A stretch of 64,000 nucleotides of DNA from an uncultured Clostridium sp. (GTDB lineage: Bacteria > Bacillota > Clostridia > Lachnospirales > Lachnospiraceae). Below, piece after piece: positions 1-9,549 of the stretch (the first letter of the stretch is position 1; each line of letters starts with the position of its first letter). The DNA lies in NCBI GenBank assembly GCA_934438135.1, contig CAKSBP010000014.1:1-64000 (forward strand), read 5' to 3'. The position numbers and the translations under genes were made by a program. The notes under the pieces are model-generated. The model was not told where the DNA came from, did no database searches, and saw only the letters and a program-made list of their open reading frames with translations.

Positions 1-162
1 GTTATCAAAGTAGTTCGTGAAGTAACTGGATTAGGCTTAAAAGAAGCTAAAGAAGTTGTTGATGGAGCTCCTAAGGTTGTTAAAGAAGCAGCTGCTAAAG
101 AAGAAGCTGAAGAAATCAAAACTAAACTTGAAGCAGAAGGTGCTAAAGTTACTCTTAAATAG
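1..162 (+). CDS. rplL: 50S ribosomal protein L7/L12, C-terminal part (truncated by window edge)
   Basis: The first 53 codons read as the C-terminal domain of L7/L12, the mobile stalk protein that recruits translation factors to the 50S subunit. The helix with the signature VTGLGLKEAKEVVDG and the closing GAKVTLK are visible; the dimerising N-terminal domain and hinge lie outside the window. The stop is TAG at 160-162. A strong intrinsic terminator follows 19 bases later, so the rplJ-rplL transcript probably ends largely here, while rpoB has its own promoter. Family identity is clear from the conserved C-terminal motif and from its position directly before rpoB. Confidence 0.96.
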   Translation, partial: VIKVVREVTGLGLKEAKEVVDGAPKVVKEAAAKEEAEEIKTKLEAEGAKVTLK

Positions 163-180
163 TTTTAACTATTTAAGTTT

Positions 181-211
181 GACGGCTGAGAATAAATTCT
201 CAGCCGTTTTT
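181..211 (+). terminator. Intrinsic terminator after rplL
   Basis: A perfect 11-bp stem (182-192 with 197-207) with a four-base loop TAAA is followed by TTTT. It lies just after the rplL stop codon. Confidence 0.9.
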
Positions 212-264
212 ATGTTACGGGAAAGTTCAGGTTTCCAAAGCTAGAGTTTTATAACCCTATAACA

Positions 265-395
265 TAAAAAGCACCTTAAAGAACAGGTGCAGAATGCCCA
301 CTCGAGAGAGTATGGAACACACAGCTTATTCTGGAGCGCTTTGAAAACAAAAAGAACAGATTCTTGATAAATTAAGAAATCTGTTCTTTTTATTT
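265..395 (+). ncRNA. Candidate small structured RNA ending in an intrinsic terminator
   Basis: Between the rplL terminator and the rpoB promoter the sequence folds into a hairpin GCACCT/AGGTGC (271-276 with 285-290), a small stem-loop ACTC-gaga-GAGT (300-311), and a terminator hairpin. The last has a 14-bp perfect stem (349-362 with 378-391) that ends in a run of T. It has no reading frame and no recognised riboswitch core. It may be an independent small RNA or a second attenuator for read-through from rplL. I saw no strong promoter immediately upstream, so transcription origin is unknown. Confidence 0.4.
349..395 (+). terminator. Second intrinsic terminator in the rplL-rpoB gap
   Basis: The 14-bp inverted repeat AAAAAGAACAGATT (349-362) pairs with 378-391, with a few more pairs inside the loop; the 3' arm is T-rich and followed by ATTTT. 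Its A-rich 5' arm means it could also work on the minus strand. Confidence 0.8.
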
Positions 396-507
396 TAAGA
401 ATGTCATTATATTATAAAAATGATAAGTTTATGTACATAAAATATGGGATATAATTAATAGGTATAAGAATTGTAAAAATTTAAATAAAAAACACCGCAA
501 ATACTGC

Positions 508-536
508 TTGACATCTTGACAACATTATGATAAGAT
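508..536 (+). promoter_or_regulatory. rpoB promoter, sigma-A type
   Basis: TTGACA at 508-513 and TAAGAT at 531-536 are separated by exactly 17 bases. This predicts transcription starting near 543 and a leader of about 165 bases before rpoB. Confidence 0.75.
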
Positions 537-539
537 GAA

Positions 540-708
540 AAATGCACTATTGTGGTGTCGTATGCTATAAAGTATCTATAAATAGATTATAACATACAAT
601 TTGATTTCCGTAAAGTATTTTTGAATAACGATTCCGAAAAAACATATCGGAGGCCTGGACAGCCCGTTATTCGATACACATAAAATATTCAAGGGGTGAA
701 GAGCGTCA
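540..708 (+). promoter_or_regulatory. Structured 5' leader of rpoB with a three-way junction
   Basis: Two folded domains are visible. The first is a long hairpin: GTATG/CATAC at 560-564 and 593-597 enclosing ATCTAT/ATAGAT at 74-79 and 82-87 of the same hundred (574-587). The second is a compact three-way junction: P1 is 621-630 with 665-674, P2 is 633-637 with 647-651, and P3 is GGC/GCC at 652-654 and 662-664. The junction sits about 35 bases before the start codon. It resembles r-protein or polymerase autoregulatory leaders in position, but I do not match it to a named family. The ribosome binding site GGGGTGA is at 692-698. Confidence 0.55.
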
Positions 709-3700
709 ATGGAAAAAAACAGAATTCGTCCAGTAAAAAATGGTAACTGTGTAAGAATGAGTTTTTCTAGGCAAAAAGAAGTCCTGGAAATGCCTAATTT
801 AATTGAGCTTCAGACAGATTCTTACAAATGGTTTTTAGAAGAAGGGCTACGTGAAGTTTTCAGAGACATTTCTCCAATCTCGGATTATAGTGGTCACTTA
901 AGCCTGGAATTTGTTGATTTTACACTATGTACCGATGATGTGAAATATTCCATCGAGGAGTGCAAAGAAAGAGATGCAACATATGCTGCTCCTTTAAAAG
1001 TTAAAGTCAGACTTCACAACAAAGAAAGTGAAGAGATTAATGAGCACGACATCTTTATGGGTGATCTGCCGTTAATGACAGCAACCGGCACATTTATTAT
1101 TAATGGAGCTGAAAGAGTTATCGTTAGCCAATTAGTGCGTTCCCCTGGTATATACTATGCTATTGGACACGATAAAATCGGAAAAGAGTTATATTCTTGT
1201 ACAGTAATTCCTAATAGGGGTGCATGGCTGGAATATGAGACAGATTCAAACGATATTTTCTACGTTCGTGTAGACAGAAACCGTAAGGTGCCTATTACTG
1301 TATTATTACGTGCGTTAGGACTAGGAACAAATGCTGAGATCACAGAAATGTTCGGTGAAGAAATTAAGATTTTAAGAAGTATCGAAAAAGATACATCTAC
1401 TGATTACGAAAGTGGTCTTCTTGAATTATATAAGAAACTTCGTCCGGGTGAGCCACTTGCAGTGGAAAGCGCGAAGAGTTTAATTGAAAGCATGTTCTTC
1501 GACCCAAGACGCTATGATCTTGCCAAAGTCGGAAGATATAAATTTAATAAGAAATTAGCACTTAAGAATAGAATCACAGGACTGAAACTGGCAGAAGATG
1601 TTGTAGATGGCGCTACAGGCGAAATCTATGAAGCAGGAACAGTCATTACAGAAGAATTAGCAATTAACTTACAGAACAGTGGTGTTCCAGCACTCTGGGT
1701 AGAGACGGAAGAACGTAAAGCGAAAATCTTATCTAACCAGATGGTAGACATTAACACTTATATTGACATAGATAAAAAAGAATTAGGTATTCATGAAGAT
1801 GTATACTATCCTGTTTTAAAAGAAATTTTAGACAAGGATCTGGAAGAAGAAGACCTGATTTATGAAATTAAGAAAAACATCAACGAACTTGTTCCTAAAC
1901 ATATTACAAGAGAAGATATTTTCGCATCTATCAACTACAATATGCATTTAGAGTATAACATTGGCAATGCAGATGATATCGATCACTTAGGTAACAGACG
2001 TATTCGTGCGGTAGGTGAATTATTACAGAACCAGTATCGTATTGGTTTATCCCGTATGGAACGTGTTGTTCGTGAAAGAATGACAACTCAGGATTTAGAA
2101 GGAGTTTCTCCTCAGTCCTTAATTAATATTAAACCAGTTACTGCAGCGGTTAAGGAATTCTTTGGAAGTTCTCAGCTGTCGCAGTTTATGGATCAGAACA
2201 ATCCTCTTAGTGAATTAACACATAAGAGACGTCTTTCAGCATTGGGACCTGGTGGTTTATCCAGAGACCGTGCCGGATTCGAAGTTCGAGATGTTCACTA
2301 CTCCCATTACGGAAGAATGTGTCCTATTGAAACACCTGAAGGTCCTAACATTGGTCTGATCAACTCCCTCGCATCTTATGCAAGAATTAATGAGTACGGC
2401 TTCATAGAAGCCCCTTATCGTAAAGTTGATAAATCAGATCCTAAGAACCCTAGGGTAACAGATGAAGTTGTTTATTTGACAGCAGATGAAGAAGATAAAT
2501 ATGTAGTAGCACAGGCGAATGAAAAGCTTGATGAGAACGGATATTTCATAAGTAACAATGTATCCGGTCGTTTTAGAGAAGAAACATCTGAATTCGAGAA
2601 GAAAAAAATCGACTTAATGGACGTTTCTCCTAAGATGGTATTCTCTGTAGCTACAGCCATGATTCCTTTCCTTGAAAACGATGATGCGAACCGTGCTCTT
2701 ATGGGATCCAACATGCAGCGTCAGGCAGTGCCTCTTTTAGTAACAGAAGCACCTGTTGTCGGTACAGGTATGGAACGTAAAGCAGCAGTCGATTCAGGAA
2801 ACTGTAAGCTTGCTACAGAAAACGGAATAGTTGAAAAAGTTTCTTCAAACGAAATTATTGTTCGTAATGAACAAGGCAAGAAGAAAGCATATAAGCTTGA
2901 GAAGTTTGCTAGAAGTAACCAAGGTACCTGCATGAACCAGAGACCAATCGTATCTCTTGGTGATACAGTAAAAACAGGTGATGTTATTGCAGATGGTCCT
3001 TGTACAGCAAATGGTGAAATTGCCCTTGGTAAAAACCCTCTTATCGGTTTTATGACTTGGGAAGGTTACAATTACGAGGATGCCGTTCTTCTTAGTGAAA
3101 GATTAGTTCAGGAAGATGTTTATACATCTGTTCATATAAATGAGTATGAGGCAGAAGCCCGTGATACAAAATTAGGACCTGAAGAAATCACAAGAGATGT
3201 ACCAGGTGTTGGTGATGAAGCATTAAAAGATCTTGATGAGAGAGGTATTATCCGTATTGGTGCAGAAGTACGTTCCGGAGATATCTTAGTTGGTAAGGTG
3301 ACTCCTAAGGGAGAAACAGAACTGACAGCAGAAGAGCGTCTGCTTCGTGCAATCTTTGGTGAGAAAGCCCGTGAAGTAAGAGATACTTCTTTACGAGTTC
3401 CTCATGGTGAATTTGGTATTATCGTAGATGCGAAAGTATTTACCCGTGAAAATGGAGATGAGTTATCTCCAGGTGTAAATCAGACAGTTCGTATTTATAT
3501 TGCTCAGAAGAGAAAAATCCAGGTTGGTGATAAGATGGCCGGCCGTCATGGTAACAAGGGTGTTGTCTCTAGGGTACTCCCTGTTGAGGATATGCCATTC
3601 CTTCCAAACGGACGTCCGCTGGATATCGTATTAAATCCACTTGGTGTGCCTTCCCGAATGAACATCGGACAGGTGCTTGAAATTCACTTAAGCCTTGCAT

Positions 3701-4581
3701 CCAAAGTATTAGGATTCAATGTTGCAACACCAGTATTTGATGGTGCTGATGAATTTGATATCAGTGATATGCTTGCAATGGCAAATGATTATGTAAATAC
3801 TCCGTTAGAGGATTTTGAAGCAAAATATAAAGATCAGCTTAATCCGGATGTCCTGGATTATCTGATTACAAATCAGGATTACCGTAAACAATGGGCTGGA
3901 GTTCCAATCAACCAAGATGGTAAAGTTCGTCTTCGTGATGGACGTACTGGTGAATACTTCGATGGTGCCGTAACGGTTGGTTTCATGCACTACCTGAAAC
4001 TCCACCACCTGGTAGATGATAAGATCCATGCACGTTCTACTGGTCCTTACAGCTTAGTAACTCAGCAGCCACTTGGTGGTAAAGCTCAGTTCGGTGGACA
4101 GCGTTTCGGTGAAATGGAAGTTTGGGCACTCGAGGCTTATGGAGCTGCCTACACATTACAGGAAATTTTAACTGTTAAATCCGATGATGTTATTGGTCGT
4201 GTTAAGACTTATGAAGCAATTATTAAAGGTGATAATATCTCAGAACCTGGTATTCCAGAATCCTTCAAGGTATTATTAAAAGAATTACAGTCTCTTGCAC
4301 TTGATGTTACTGTACTTGATGAAAATGGAAATGAAATTTCCATGACAGAAAGTATTGATTACGGTGATGAAGAACTGACACCTTTAATTGAAGGGGAAGA
4401 TAAATTCCGTTTTGATGGAGGCGATGGCTTTGATAAGGCAGAGGGCTTCCGTGAGGCTTCATCCGTTGATGAATTAGACAATGAAATTTTCAGCGTTTTC
4501 GAAGATTCTGACCAGGATGACAGCGAATCCGCAGGTTCAGACAGTGAAATAAATATTGACAGTGACGATGATGAAATTTAG
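709..4581 (+). CDS. rpoB: DNA-directed RNA polymerase subunit beta
   Basis: Catalytic beta subunit of RNA polymerase, 1290 aa, forming one side of the active-site cleft with beta'. The rifampicin-pocket stretch near residues 483-545 is intact and carries the usual sensitive residues (QLSQFMDQNNPLSE, then THKRRLSALGPGG). The C-terminal parts GDKMAGRHGNKG and the flap region are present. The tail after about residue 1200 is a highly acidic extension rich in D, E and S, matched by a similar acidic tail on rpoC. ATG at 709 is preceded by GGGGTGA with good spacing. It is co-directional with rpoC, separated by 130 structured bases. Length fits Clostridia. Confidence 0.99.
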   Translation: MEKNRIRPVKNGNCVRMSFSRQKEVLEMPNLIELQTDSYKWFLEEGLREVFRDISPISDYSGHLSLEFVDFTLCTDDVKYSIEECKERDATYAAPLKVKVRLHNKESEEINEHDIFMGDLPLMTATGTFIINGAERVIVSQLVRSPGIYYAIGHDKIGKELYSCTVIPNRGAWLEYETDSNDIFYVRVDRNRKVPITVLLRALGLGTNAEITEMFGEEIKILRSIEKDTSTDYESGLLELYKKLRPGEPLAVESAKSLIESMFFDPRRYDLAKVGRYKFNKKLALKNRITGLKLAEDVVDGATGEIYEAGTVITEELAINLQNSGVPALWVETEERKAKILSNQMVDINTYIDIDKKELGIHEDVYYPVLKEILDKDLEEEDLIYEIKKNINELVPKHITREDIFASINYNMHLEYNIGNADDIDHLGNRRIRAVGELLQNQYRIGLSRMERVVRERMTTQDLEGVSPQSLINIKPVTAAVKEFFGSSQLSQFMDQNNPLSELTHKRRLSALGPGGLSRDRAGFEVRDVHYSHYGRMCPIETPEGPNIGLINSLASYARINEYGFIEAPYRKVDKSDPKNPRVTDEVVYLTADEEDKYVVAQANEKLDENGYFISNNVSGRFREETSEFEKKKIDLMDVSPKMVFSVATAMIPFLENDDANRALMGSNMQRQAVPLLVTEAPVVGTGMERKAAVDSGNCKLATENGIVEKVSSNEIIVRNEQGKKKAYKLEKFARSNQGTCMNQRPIVSLGDTVKTGDVIADGPCTANGEIALGKNPLIGFMTWEGYNYEDAVLLSERLVQEDVYTSVHINEYEAEARDTKLGPEEITRDVPGVGDEALKDLDERGIIRIGAEVRSGDILVGKVTPKGETELTAEERLLRAIFGEKAREVRDTSLRVPHGEFGIIVDAKVFTRENGDELSPGVNQTVRIYIAQKRKIQVGDKMAGRHGNKGVVSRVLPVEDMPFLPNGRPLDIVLNPLGVPSRMNIGQVLEIHLSLASKVLGFNVATPVFDGADEFDISDMLAMANDYVNTPLEDFEAKYKDQLNPDVLDYLITNQDYRKQWAGVPINQDGKVRLRDGRTGEYFDGAVTVGFMHYLKLHHLVDDKIHARSTGPYSLVTQQPLGGKAQFGGQRFGEMEVWALEAYGAAYTLQEILTVKSDDVIGRVKTYEAIIKGDNISEPGIPESFKVLLKELQSLALDVTVLDENGNEISMTESIDYGDEELTPLIEGEDKFRFDGGDGFDKAEGFREASSVDELDNEIFSVFEDSDQDDSESAGSDSEINIDSDDDEI

Positions 4582-4711
4582 AAACAGCCATCGGTAATTT
4601 AACCATAAGGAGTTTCAGAACTTTCGTATGGTTACGCGGACGGCGGCAGGTGCGTATGGTACGCGCCTGTTCGGCGGTTCGTGATAATTTAAGAAATGAA
4701 GGGAGCGCCAG
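4582..4711 (+). promoter_or_regulatory. Structured rpoB-rpoC intergenic spacer
   Basis: The spacer folds into two hairpins. The first is AACCATA/TATGGTT (4601-4607 with 4627-4633) with an inner AGTT/AACT stem. The second is a 10-bp GC-rich helix (4647-4656 with 4660-4669, one T-G pair) and a three-base loop TGG. Neither is followed by a T run, so these look like processing or translational control sites rather than terminators. The rpoC ribosome binding site GAAGGGA is at 4698-4704. Confidence 0.55.
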
Positions 4712-7700
4712 ATGATGCCAGAAGTCAGCAGTAAACAAGAAGAACATCAGTTAACTTATGATAAAATTAAAATCGGTCTTGCTTCTCCAGAAAAGATTAA
4801 GGAATGGTCAAGAGGCGAAGTAAAGAAACCAGAAACCATTAATTACAGAACATTAAAACCAGAAAAAGACGGTTTATTCTGTGAAAAAATCTTTGGACCA
4901 AACAAAGACTGGGAATGTCATTGTGGTAAGTACAAAAAGATCCGTTATAAGGGCGTTGTATGTGACCGTTGTGGCGTTGAAGTTACAAAATCCAGTGTGC
5001 GTCGTGAAAGAATGGGTCATATTGAGTTAGCTGCTCCAGTATCACACATTTGGTATTTTAAAGGTATACCAAGCCGAATGGGATTAATCTTAGACTTATC
5101 CCCAAGAACTCTTGAAAAAGTTCTATATTTTGCTTCTTATATCGTATTAGATAAAGGAAATTCTGATTTACAGTACAAACAGGTACTGAATGAAAGAGAA
5201 TATCAGGAAGCACGTGAAAAGTATGGAAGTGATTTCCGTGTTGGAATGGGTGCAGAATCTATTCAGGAGTTATTAAAAGCAATTGATCTTGAAAAAGAAT
5301 CTGTAGAATTAAAACGTGGTTTAAAAGAATCTACTGGACAGAAACGTGCAAGAATTATTAAACGTCTGGAAGTTGTAGAAGCTTTCCGTGAGTCTGGAAA
5401 TAAACCTGAGTGGATGATTTTAAGTGTCGTTCCAGTAATCCCACCAGATTTACGTCCTATGGTTCAGCTGGATGGTGGTCGTTTTGCTACTTCCGATATG
5501 AATGATTTATATAGACGTATCATCAATAGAAATAACCGTTTGAAGAGACTTTTAGAGTTAGGTGCACCAGATATTATTGTGCGTAATGAAAAAAGAATGC
5601 TTCAGGAAGCCGTTGATGCTTTAATTGACAATGGACGTCGTGGAAGACCTGTTACAGGTCCTGGAAACAGAGCTTTAAAATCTTTATCAGATATGTTAAA
5701 AGGTAAACAGGGGCGTTTCCGTCAAAACTTACTTGGTAAGCGTGTTGACTACTCTGGACGTTCCGTTATCGTTGTAGGACCAGAACTTAAGATTTACCAG
5801 TGTGGTCTTCCAAAAGAAATGGCAATTGAGTTATTTAAACCATTTGTAATGAAAGAGTTAGTAGCCAAGGGCACTGCTCATAATATAAAATCTGCTAAGA
5901 AAATGGTAGAAAGATTACAGACGGAAGTCTGGGATGTGCTAGAAGATGTTATTAAAGAACATCCGGTTATGTTAAACCGTGCTCCTACTCTTCATAGACT
6001 TGGTATTCAGGCTTTTGAACCTACACTTGTTGAAGGTAAAGCAATCAAGCTTCATCCATTGGTTTGTACAGCGTTCAACGCCGATTTCGATGGTGACCAG
6101 ATGGCTGTTCATCTTCCATTATCCGTTGAAGCACAGGCAGAATGCAGATTCCTTCTGTTATCTCCTAACAACCTGTTAAAGCCATCTGATGGTGGTCCTG
6201 TTGCTGTACCATCTCAGGATATGGTTCTTGGTATTTACTACTTAACACAGGAAAGACCAGGAGCAATCGGAGAAGGACATTTCTTCAAGAGTGTTAACGA
6301 AGCTATCTTAGCTTACGAAAATCAGGCATTAACACTACATTCGAGAATTACAGTTCGTAGAAGCGGTATCAATGCAAATGGCGAAATGGAAACAAGAAAC
6401 ATTGAAAGTACATTAGGACGTTTTATTTTCAATGAAATTCTTCCTCAGGATTTAGGTTTTGTAGATCGCAGCAATGACGAGAACTTCTTAAAGAACGAAG
6501 TTGATTTCCATGTTGGAAAGAAACAGTTAAAACAGATTCTTGAGAAATGTATTAACACTCATGGTGCAATTAGAACAGCTGAAACACTGGACTCTATTAA
6601 AGCATTAGGTTATAAATATTCTACTCGTGCTGCTATGACAGTATCTATTTCTGATATGACGGTACCTCCTCGAAAGAAGGAAATCTTAGCTGATGCAGAA
6701 AAAACAGTAGAACGTATTACAAAAGACTTCCGCCGTGGTCTTACTACAGAGGAAGAAAGATATAAGGCAGTTATTGAAACATGGAAAGAAGCCGATGATG
6801 AAATTACAGAAGCTCTGCTAACAGGTCTTGATAAGTACAACAACATTTATATGATGGCTGATTCCGGAGCCCGTGGTTCTGATAAGCAGATTAAACAGCT
6901 TGCCGGTATGCGTGGTCTGATGGCGGATACATCTGGTCGTACTATCGAACTTCCTATTAAATCAAACTTCCGTGAAGGTCTTGACGTACTGGAGTACTTT
7001 ATCTCTGCCCATGGTGCTCGTAAAGGTCTCTCCGATACAGCACTTAGAACAGCCGATTCCGGTTACCTGACAAGACGTCTTGTTGATGTATCTCAGGAAT
7101 TAATTATTCGCGAAACAGACTGTTGTGCAGATAAAGATATGATTCCTGGTATGTGGATTAAAGCATTCACAGATGGTAAAGAGCTTATTGAAAGTCTGGA
7201 AGAAAGAATTACAGGAAGATACTCCTGCGAATCTATCTATGATGACAATGGTGAGTTAATTGTAAAAGCAAACCATATGATTACACCAAAACGTGCAGCG
7301 AAAGTTGTAAAGACAAAGGCAATCATGGAACAGGGTGATAACGCACGAGTTAAGATTCGTACTATTTTAACATGTAAATCCCACATTGGTGTCTGTGCAA
7401 AATGCTATGGTGCAAATATGGCAACTGGTGAGGCAGTTCAGGTCGGTGAAGCAGTTGGTATTATTGCTGCTCAGTCTATCGGTGAACCAGGTACACAGCT
7501 TACAATGCGTACTTTCCATACAGGTGGTGTAGCCGGGGACGATATCACACAGGGTCTTCCTCGTGTTGAGGAACTTTTCGAGGCCAGAAAACCAAAGGGT
7601 CTTGCGATTATCGCAGAATTTGGTGGAACGGTTTCTATCAGTGATACGAAGAAAAAACGTGAAGTTATCGTAACAAATGCAGAAACAGCAGAATCCAAGG

Positions 7701-8428
7701 CATATTTAATTCCTTATGGTTCCAGAATTAAAGTTCTGGAAGGTCAGGTAATTGAAGCTGGTGATGAACTGACAGAAGGTAGTGTAAATCCTCATGATAT
7801 CCTTAAAATTAAGGGCGTTCGTGCGGTACAGGATTACATGATTCAGGAAGTTCAGCGAGTATACCGTTTACAGGGTGTAGAAATCAATGATAAACACGTT
7901 GAGGTTATCGTTCGCCAGATGCTAAAGAAAATCAGGGTTGAAAACAATGGAGATTCTGAATTCTTACCAGGAACATTAGTAGATGCTCTTGAATTTGAAG
8001 ATGAAGTGGAAAGACTTGAAAAAGAAGGAAAAGAAGCTCCAGAAGGAAAACAGGTTATGCTTGGTATTACAAAAGCATCTCTTGCTACAAATTCTTTCTT
8101 ATCTGCTGCTTCCTTCCAGGAAACAACAAAAGTATTAACAGAAGCTGCAATCAAAGGTAAAGTAGATCCATTGGTTGGTTTGAAAGAAAACGTAATTCTT
8201 GGTAAGCTGATTCCAGCTGGTACAGGTATGAAACGTTATCGTTGCGTTCAGCTTGATACAGATACAAAGAAGGATATCGTAATTGCTGATGACTATGCAG
8301 AAGAAGATTTAGGAGACGACATTATCTGTGATTACAATAATGACGTTGCTATGGATTCTTTTGATGATTTCTCCGACGATATGGGAGAAGAAATCTCATT
8401 AGACAGCGATGATTCTGATGAAGAATAG
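4712..8428 (+). CDS. rpoC: DNA-directed RNA polymerase subunit beta'
   Basis: Beta' subunit, 1238 aa. The magnesium-binding catalytic loop NADFDGDQ lies near residue 455. The first zinc site uses C69, C71, C84 and C87 (CHCG then CDRCG). The second zinc site includes the late CKSHIGVCAKC stretch. The trigger-loop region around TMRTFHTGG is present. The protein ends in an acidic tail rich in D, E and S, like that of rpoB. Two ATG codons sit in tandem at 4712 and 4715; both suit the GAAGGGA site, and I took the first. A terminator follows at 8461. Confidence 0.99.
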   Translation: MMPEVSSKQEEHQLTYDKIKIGLASPEKIKEWSRGEVKKPETINYRTLKPEKDGLFCEKIFGPNKDWECHCGKYKKIRYKGVVCDRCGVEVTKSSVRRERMGHIELAAPVSHIWYFKGIPSRMGLILDLSPRTLEKVLYFASYIVLDKGNSDLQYKQVLNEREYQEAREKYGSDFRVGMGAESIQELLKAIDLEKESVELKRGLKESTGQKRARIIKRLEVVEAFRESGNKPEWMILSVVPVIPPDLRPMVQLDGGRFATSDMNDLYRRIINRNNRLKRLLELGAPDIIVRNEKRMLQEAVDALIDNGRRGRPVTGPGNRALKSLSDMLKGKQGRFRQNLLGKRVDYSGRSVIVVGPELKIYQCGLPKEMAIELFKPFVMKELVAKGTAHNIKSAKKMVERLQTEVWDVLEDVIKEHPVMLNRAPTLHRLGIQAFEPTLVEGKAIKLHPLVCTAFNADFDGDQMAVHLPLSVEAQAECRFLLLSPNNLLKPSDGGPVAVPSQDMVLGIYYLTQERPGAIGEGHFFKSVNEAILAYENQALTLHSRITVRRSGINANGEMETRNIESTLGRFIFNEILPQDLGFVDRSNDENFLKNEVDFHVGKKQLKQILEKCINTHGAIRTAETLDSIKALGYKYSTRAAMTVSISDMTVPPRKKEILADAEKTVERITKDFRRGLTTEEERYKAVIETWKEADDEITEALLTGLDKYNNIYMMADSGARGSDKQIKQLAGMRGLMADTSGRTIELPIKSNFREGLDVLEYFISAHGARKGLSDTALRTADSGYLTRRLVDVSQELIIRETDCCADKDMIPGMWIKAFTDGKELIESLEERITGRYSCESIYDDNGELIVKANHMITPKRAAKVVKTKAIMEQGDNARVKIRTILTCKSHIGVCAKCYGANMATGEAVQVGEAVGIIAAQSIGEPGTQLTMRTFHTGGVAGDDITQGLPRVEELFEARKPKGLAIIAEFGGTVSISDTKKKREVIVTNAETAESKAYLIPYGSRIKVLEGQVIEAGDELTEGSVNPHDILKIKGVRAVQDYMIQEVQRVYRLQGVEINDKHVEVIVRQMLKKIRVENNGDSEFLPGTLVDALEFEDEVERLEKEGKEAPEGKQVMLGITKASLATNSFLSAASFQETTKVLTEAAIKGKVDPLVGLKENVILGKLIPAGTGMKRYRCVQLDTDTKKDIVIADDYAEEDLGDDIICDYNNDVAMDSFDDFSDDMGEEISLDSDDSDEE

Positions 8429-8460
8429 ATAATACGCAGGCAGTAATGTCTGTGTGAAAG

Positions 8461-8496
8461 CCGCTCTTCCGGGAAACTGGGAGGGCGGTTTTTTAC
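8461..8496 (+). terminator. Intrinsic terminator after rpoC
   Basis: CCGCTCTTCC at 8461-8470 pairs with GGGAGGGCGG (8479-8488, two wobble pairs) and is followed by TTTTTT. Confidence 0.88.
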
Positions 8497-8526
8497 ATAC
8501 AATAGAATCGATTATCTAATAAATTT

Positions 8527-8556
8527 TTGTGTCGGAGCAGTCATATCTGTTATAAT
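8527..8556 (+). promoter_or_regulatory. Promoter of the dehydrogenase-esterase unit
   Basis: TTGTGT at 8527-8532 and a perfect TATAAT at 8551-8556 are 18 bases apart, just after the rpoC terminator. Confidence 0.65.
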
Positions 8557-8592
8557 ACAATCAGAAATCAGAGAATGGAGGAACAGGAAAAC

Positions 8593-9549
8593 ATGAAAAT
8601 TGTATTTCTTGAGACAGATACTTTGGGAAGCGGTATTAACTATCAGCCATTTGAACAGTTTGGTGAAGTCGTGTTATATGCAAAGTCTGATATCCGAAAT
8701 GTTGAAGAACGTGTAAAGGATGCGGAGATTGTTGTTGTAAATAAGCTTCTTATGAATGCAGAAACATTAAGAACTGCGCAAAATCTGAAACTTATTTGTG
8801 TAACAGCAACGGGAACCAACAACATTGATTTTGCTTATACAAATCAGAAAGGAATTACGGTTACGAATGTAAAGGGCTATTCTACAGCCACAGTAGTGCA
8901 GCATACATTTGCGTTATATTTCTACCTGATGGAGCATCTTCCATATTATGTGAACTATGTAGCCAGCGGAGAATATGTAAAGTCGTCCATGTTTACCCAT
9001 TTCGGAATGGGATTTCATGATTTATGTGGAATGACCTGGGGAATTGTAGGACTGGGAGAAATCGGCCGAGGAGTTGCGGCTATTGCAAAGGCGTTTGGCT
9101 GTCGTGTGGTTTATTATTCGGCATCGGGTAGAAGTCAGGACGTAGAATATGAAAGAGTAGAGTTTAATGAATTGCTCGTACAGAGCGATGTGATTTCTAT
9201 CCATGCACCACTTACTGAGAAGACAGAAAATTTATTTGATGACAAAGCATTTGATAAAATGAAATCATCAGCCTGTCTGATTAATGTGGGTAGAGGTCCG
9301 ATTGTAAATGAGGAAGACTTAAAAGATGCTTTAAATGAAGGAAAAATTGCAGGGGCCGCACTGGATGTATTAAGTGTAGAACCGATGCGTGCAGATAATC
9401 CACTGTTACAGGTAATGGAGAAAGACAGACTTGTGATAACACCGCATATCGCCTGGGCAAGTTTTGAGGCAAGGAAAAGATTATTAGAAGAGGTAGTTCT
9501 TAATATAAAAGCATTTGAAAATGGAGAGGAGCGGAATGTAGTCCGATGA
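8593..9549 (+). CDS. D-isomer-specific 2-hydroxyacid dehydrogenase (hydroxypyruvate/glyoxylate reductase-like)
   Basis: NAD(P)-dependent dehydrogenase of 318 aa interconverting 2-oxoacids and D-2-hydroxyacids. The dinucleotide motif GLGEIG is at residues 153-158. The catalytic triad of the family is R234 (in NVGRGP), E263 (in SVEP) and H285 (in TPHIAW). The second Rossmann strand ends in YYSASGR and not in the acidic residue typical of strict NAD enzymes, so NADP use is possible. ATG 8593 is chosen because GGAGGA lies about 10 bases upstream; upstream in-frame codons lack such a site. It overlaps the next gene by four bases (ATGA), indicating translational coupling. Substrate is not decided by sequence. 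Confidence 0.88.
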   Translation: MKIVFLETDTLGSGINYQPFEQFGEVVLYAKSDIRNVEERVKDAEIVVVNKLLMNAETLRTAQNLKLICVTATGTNNIDFAYTNQKGITVTNVKGYSTATVVQHTFALYFYLMEHLPYYVNYVASGEYVKSSMFTHFGMGFHDLCGMTWGIVGLGEIGRGVAAIAKAFGCRVVYYSASGRSQDVEYERVEFNELLVQSDVISIHAPLTEKTENLFDDKAFDKMKSSACLINVGRGPIVNEEDLKDALNEGKIAGAALDVLSVEPMRADNPLLQVMEKDRLVITPHIAWASFEARKRLLEEVVLNIKAFENGEERNVVR

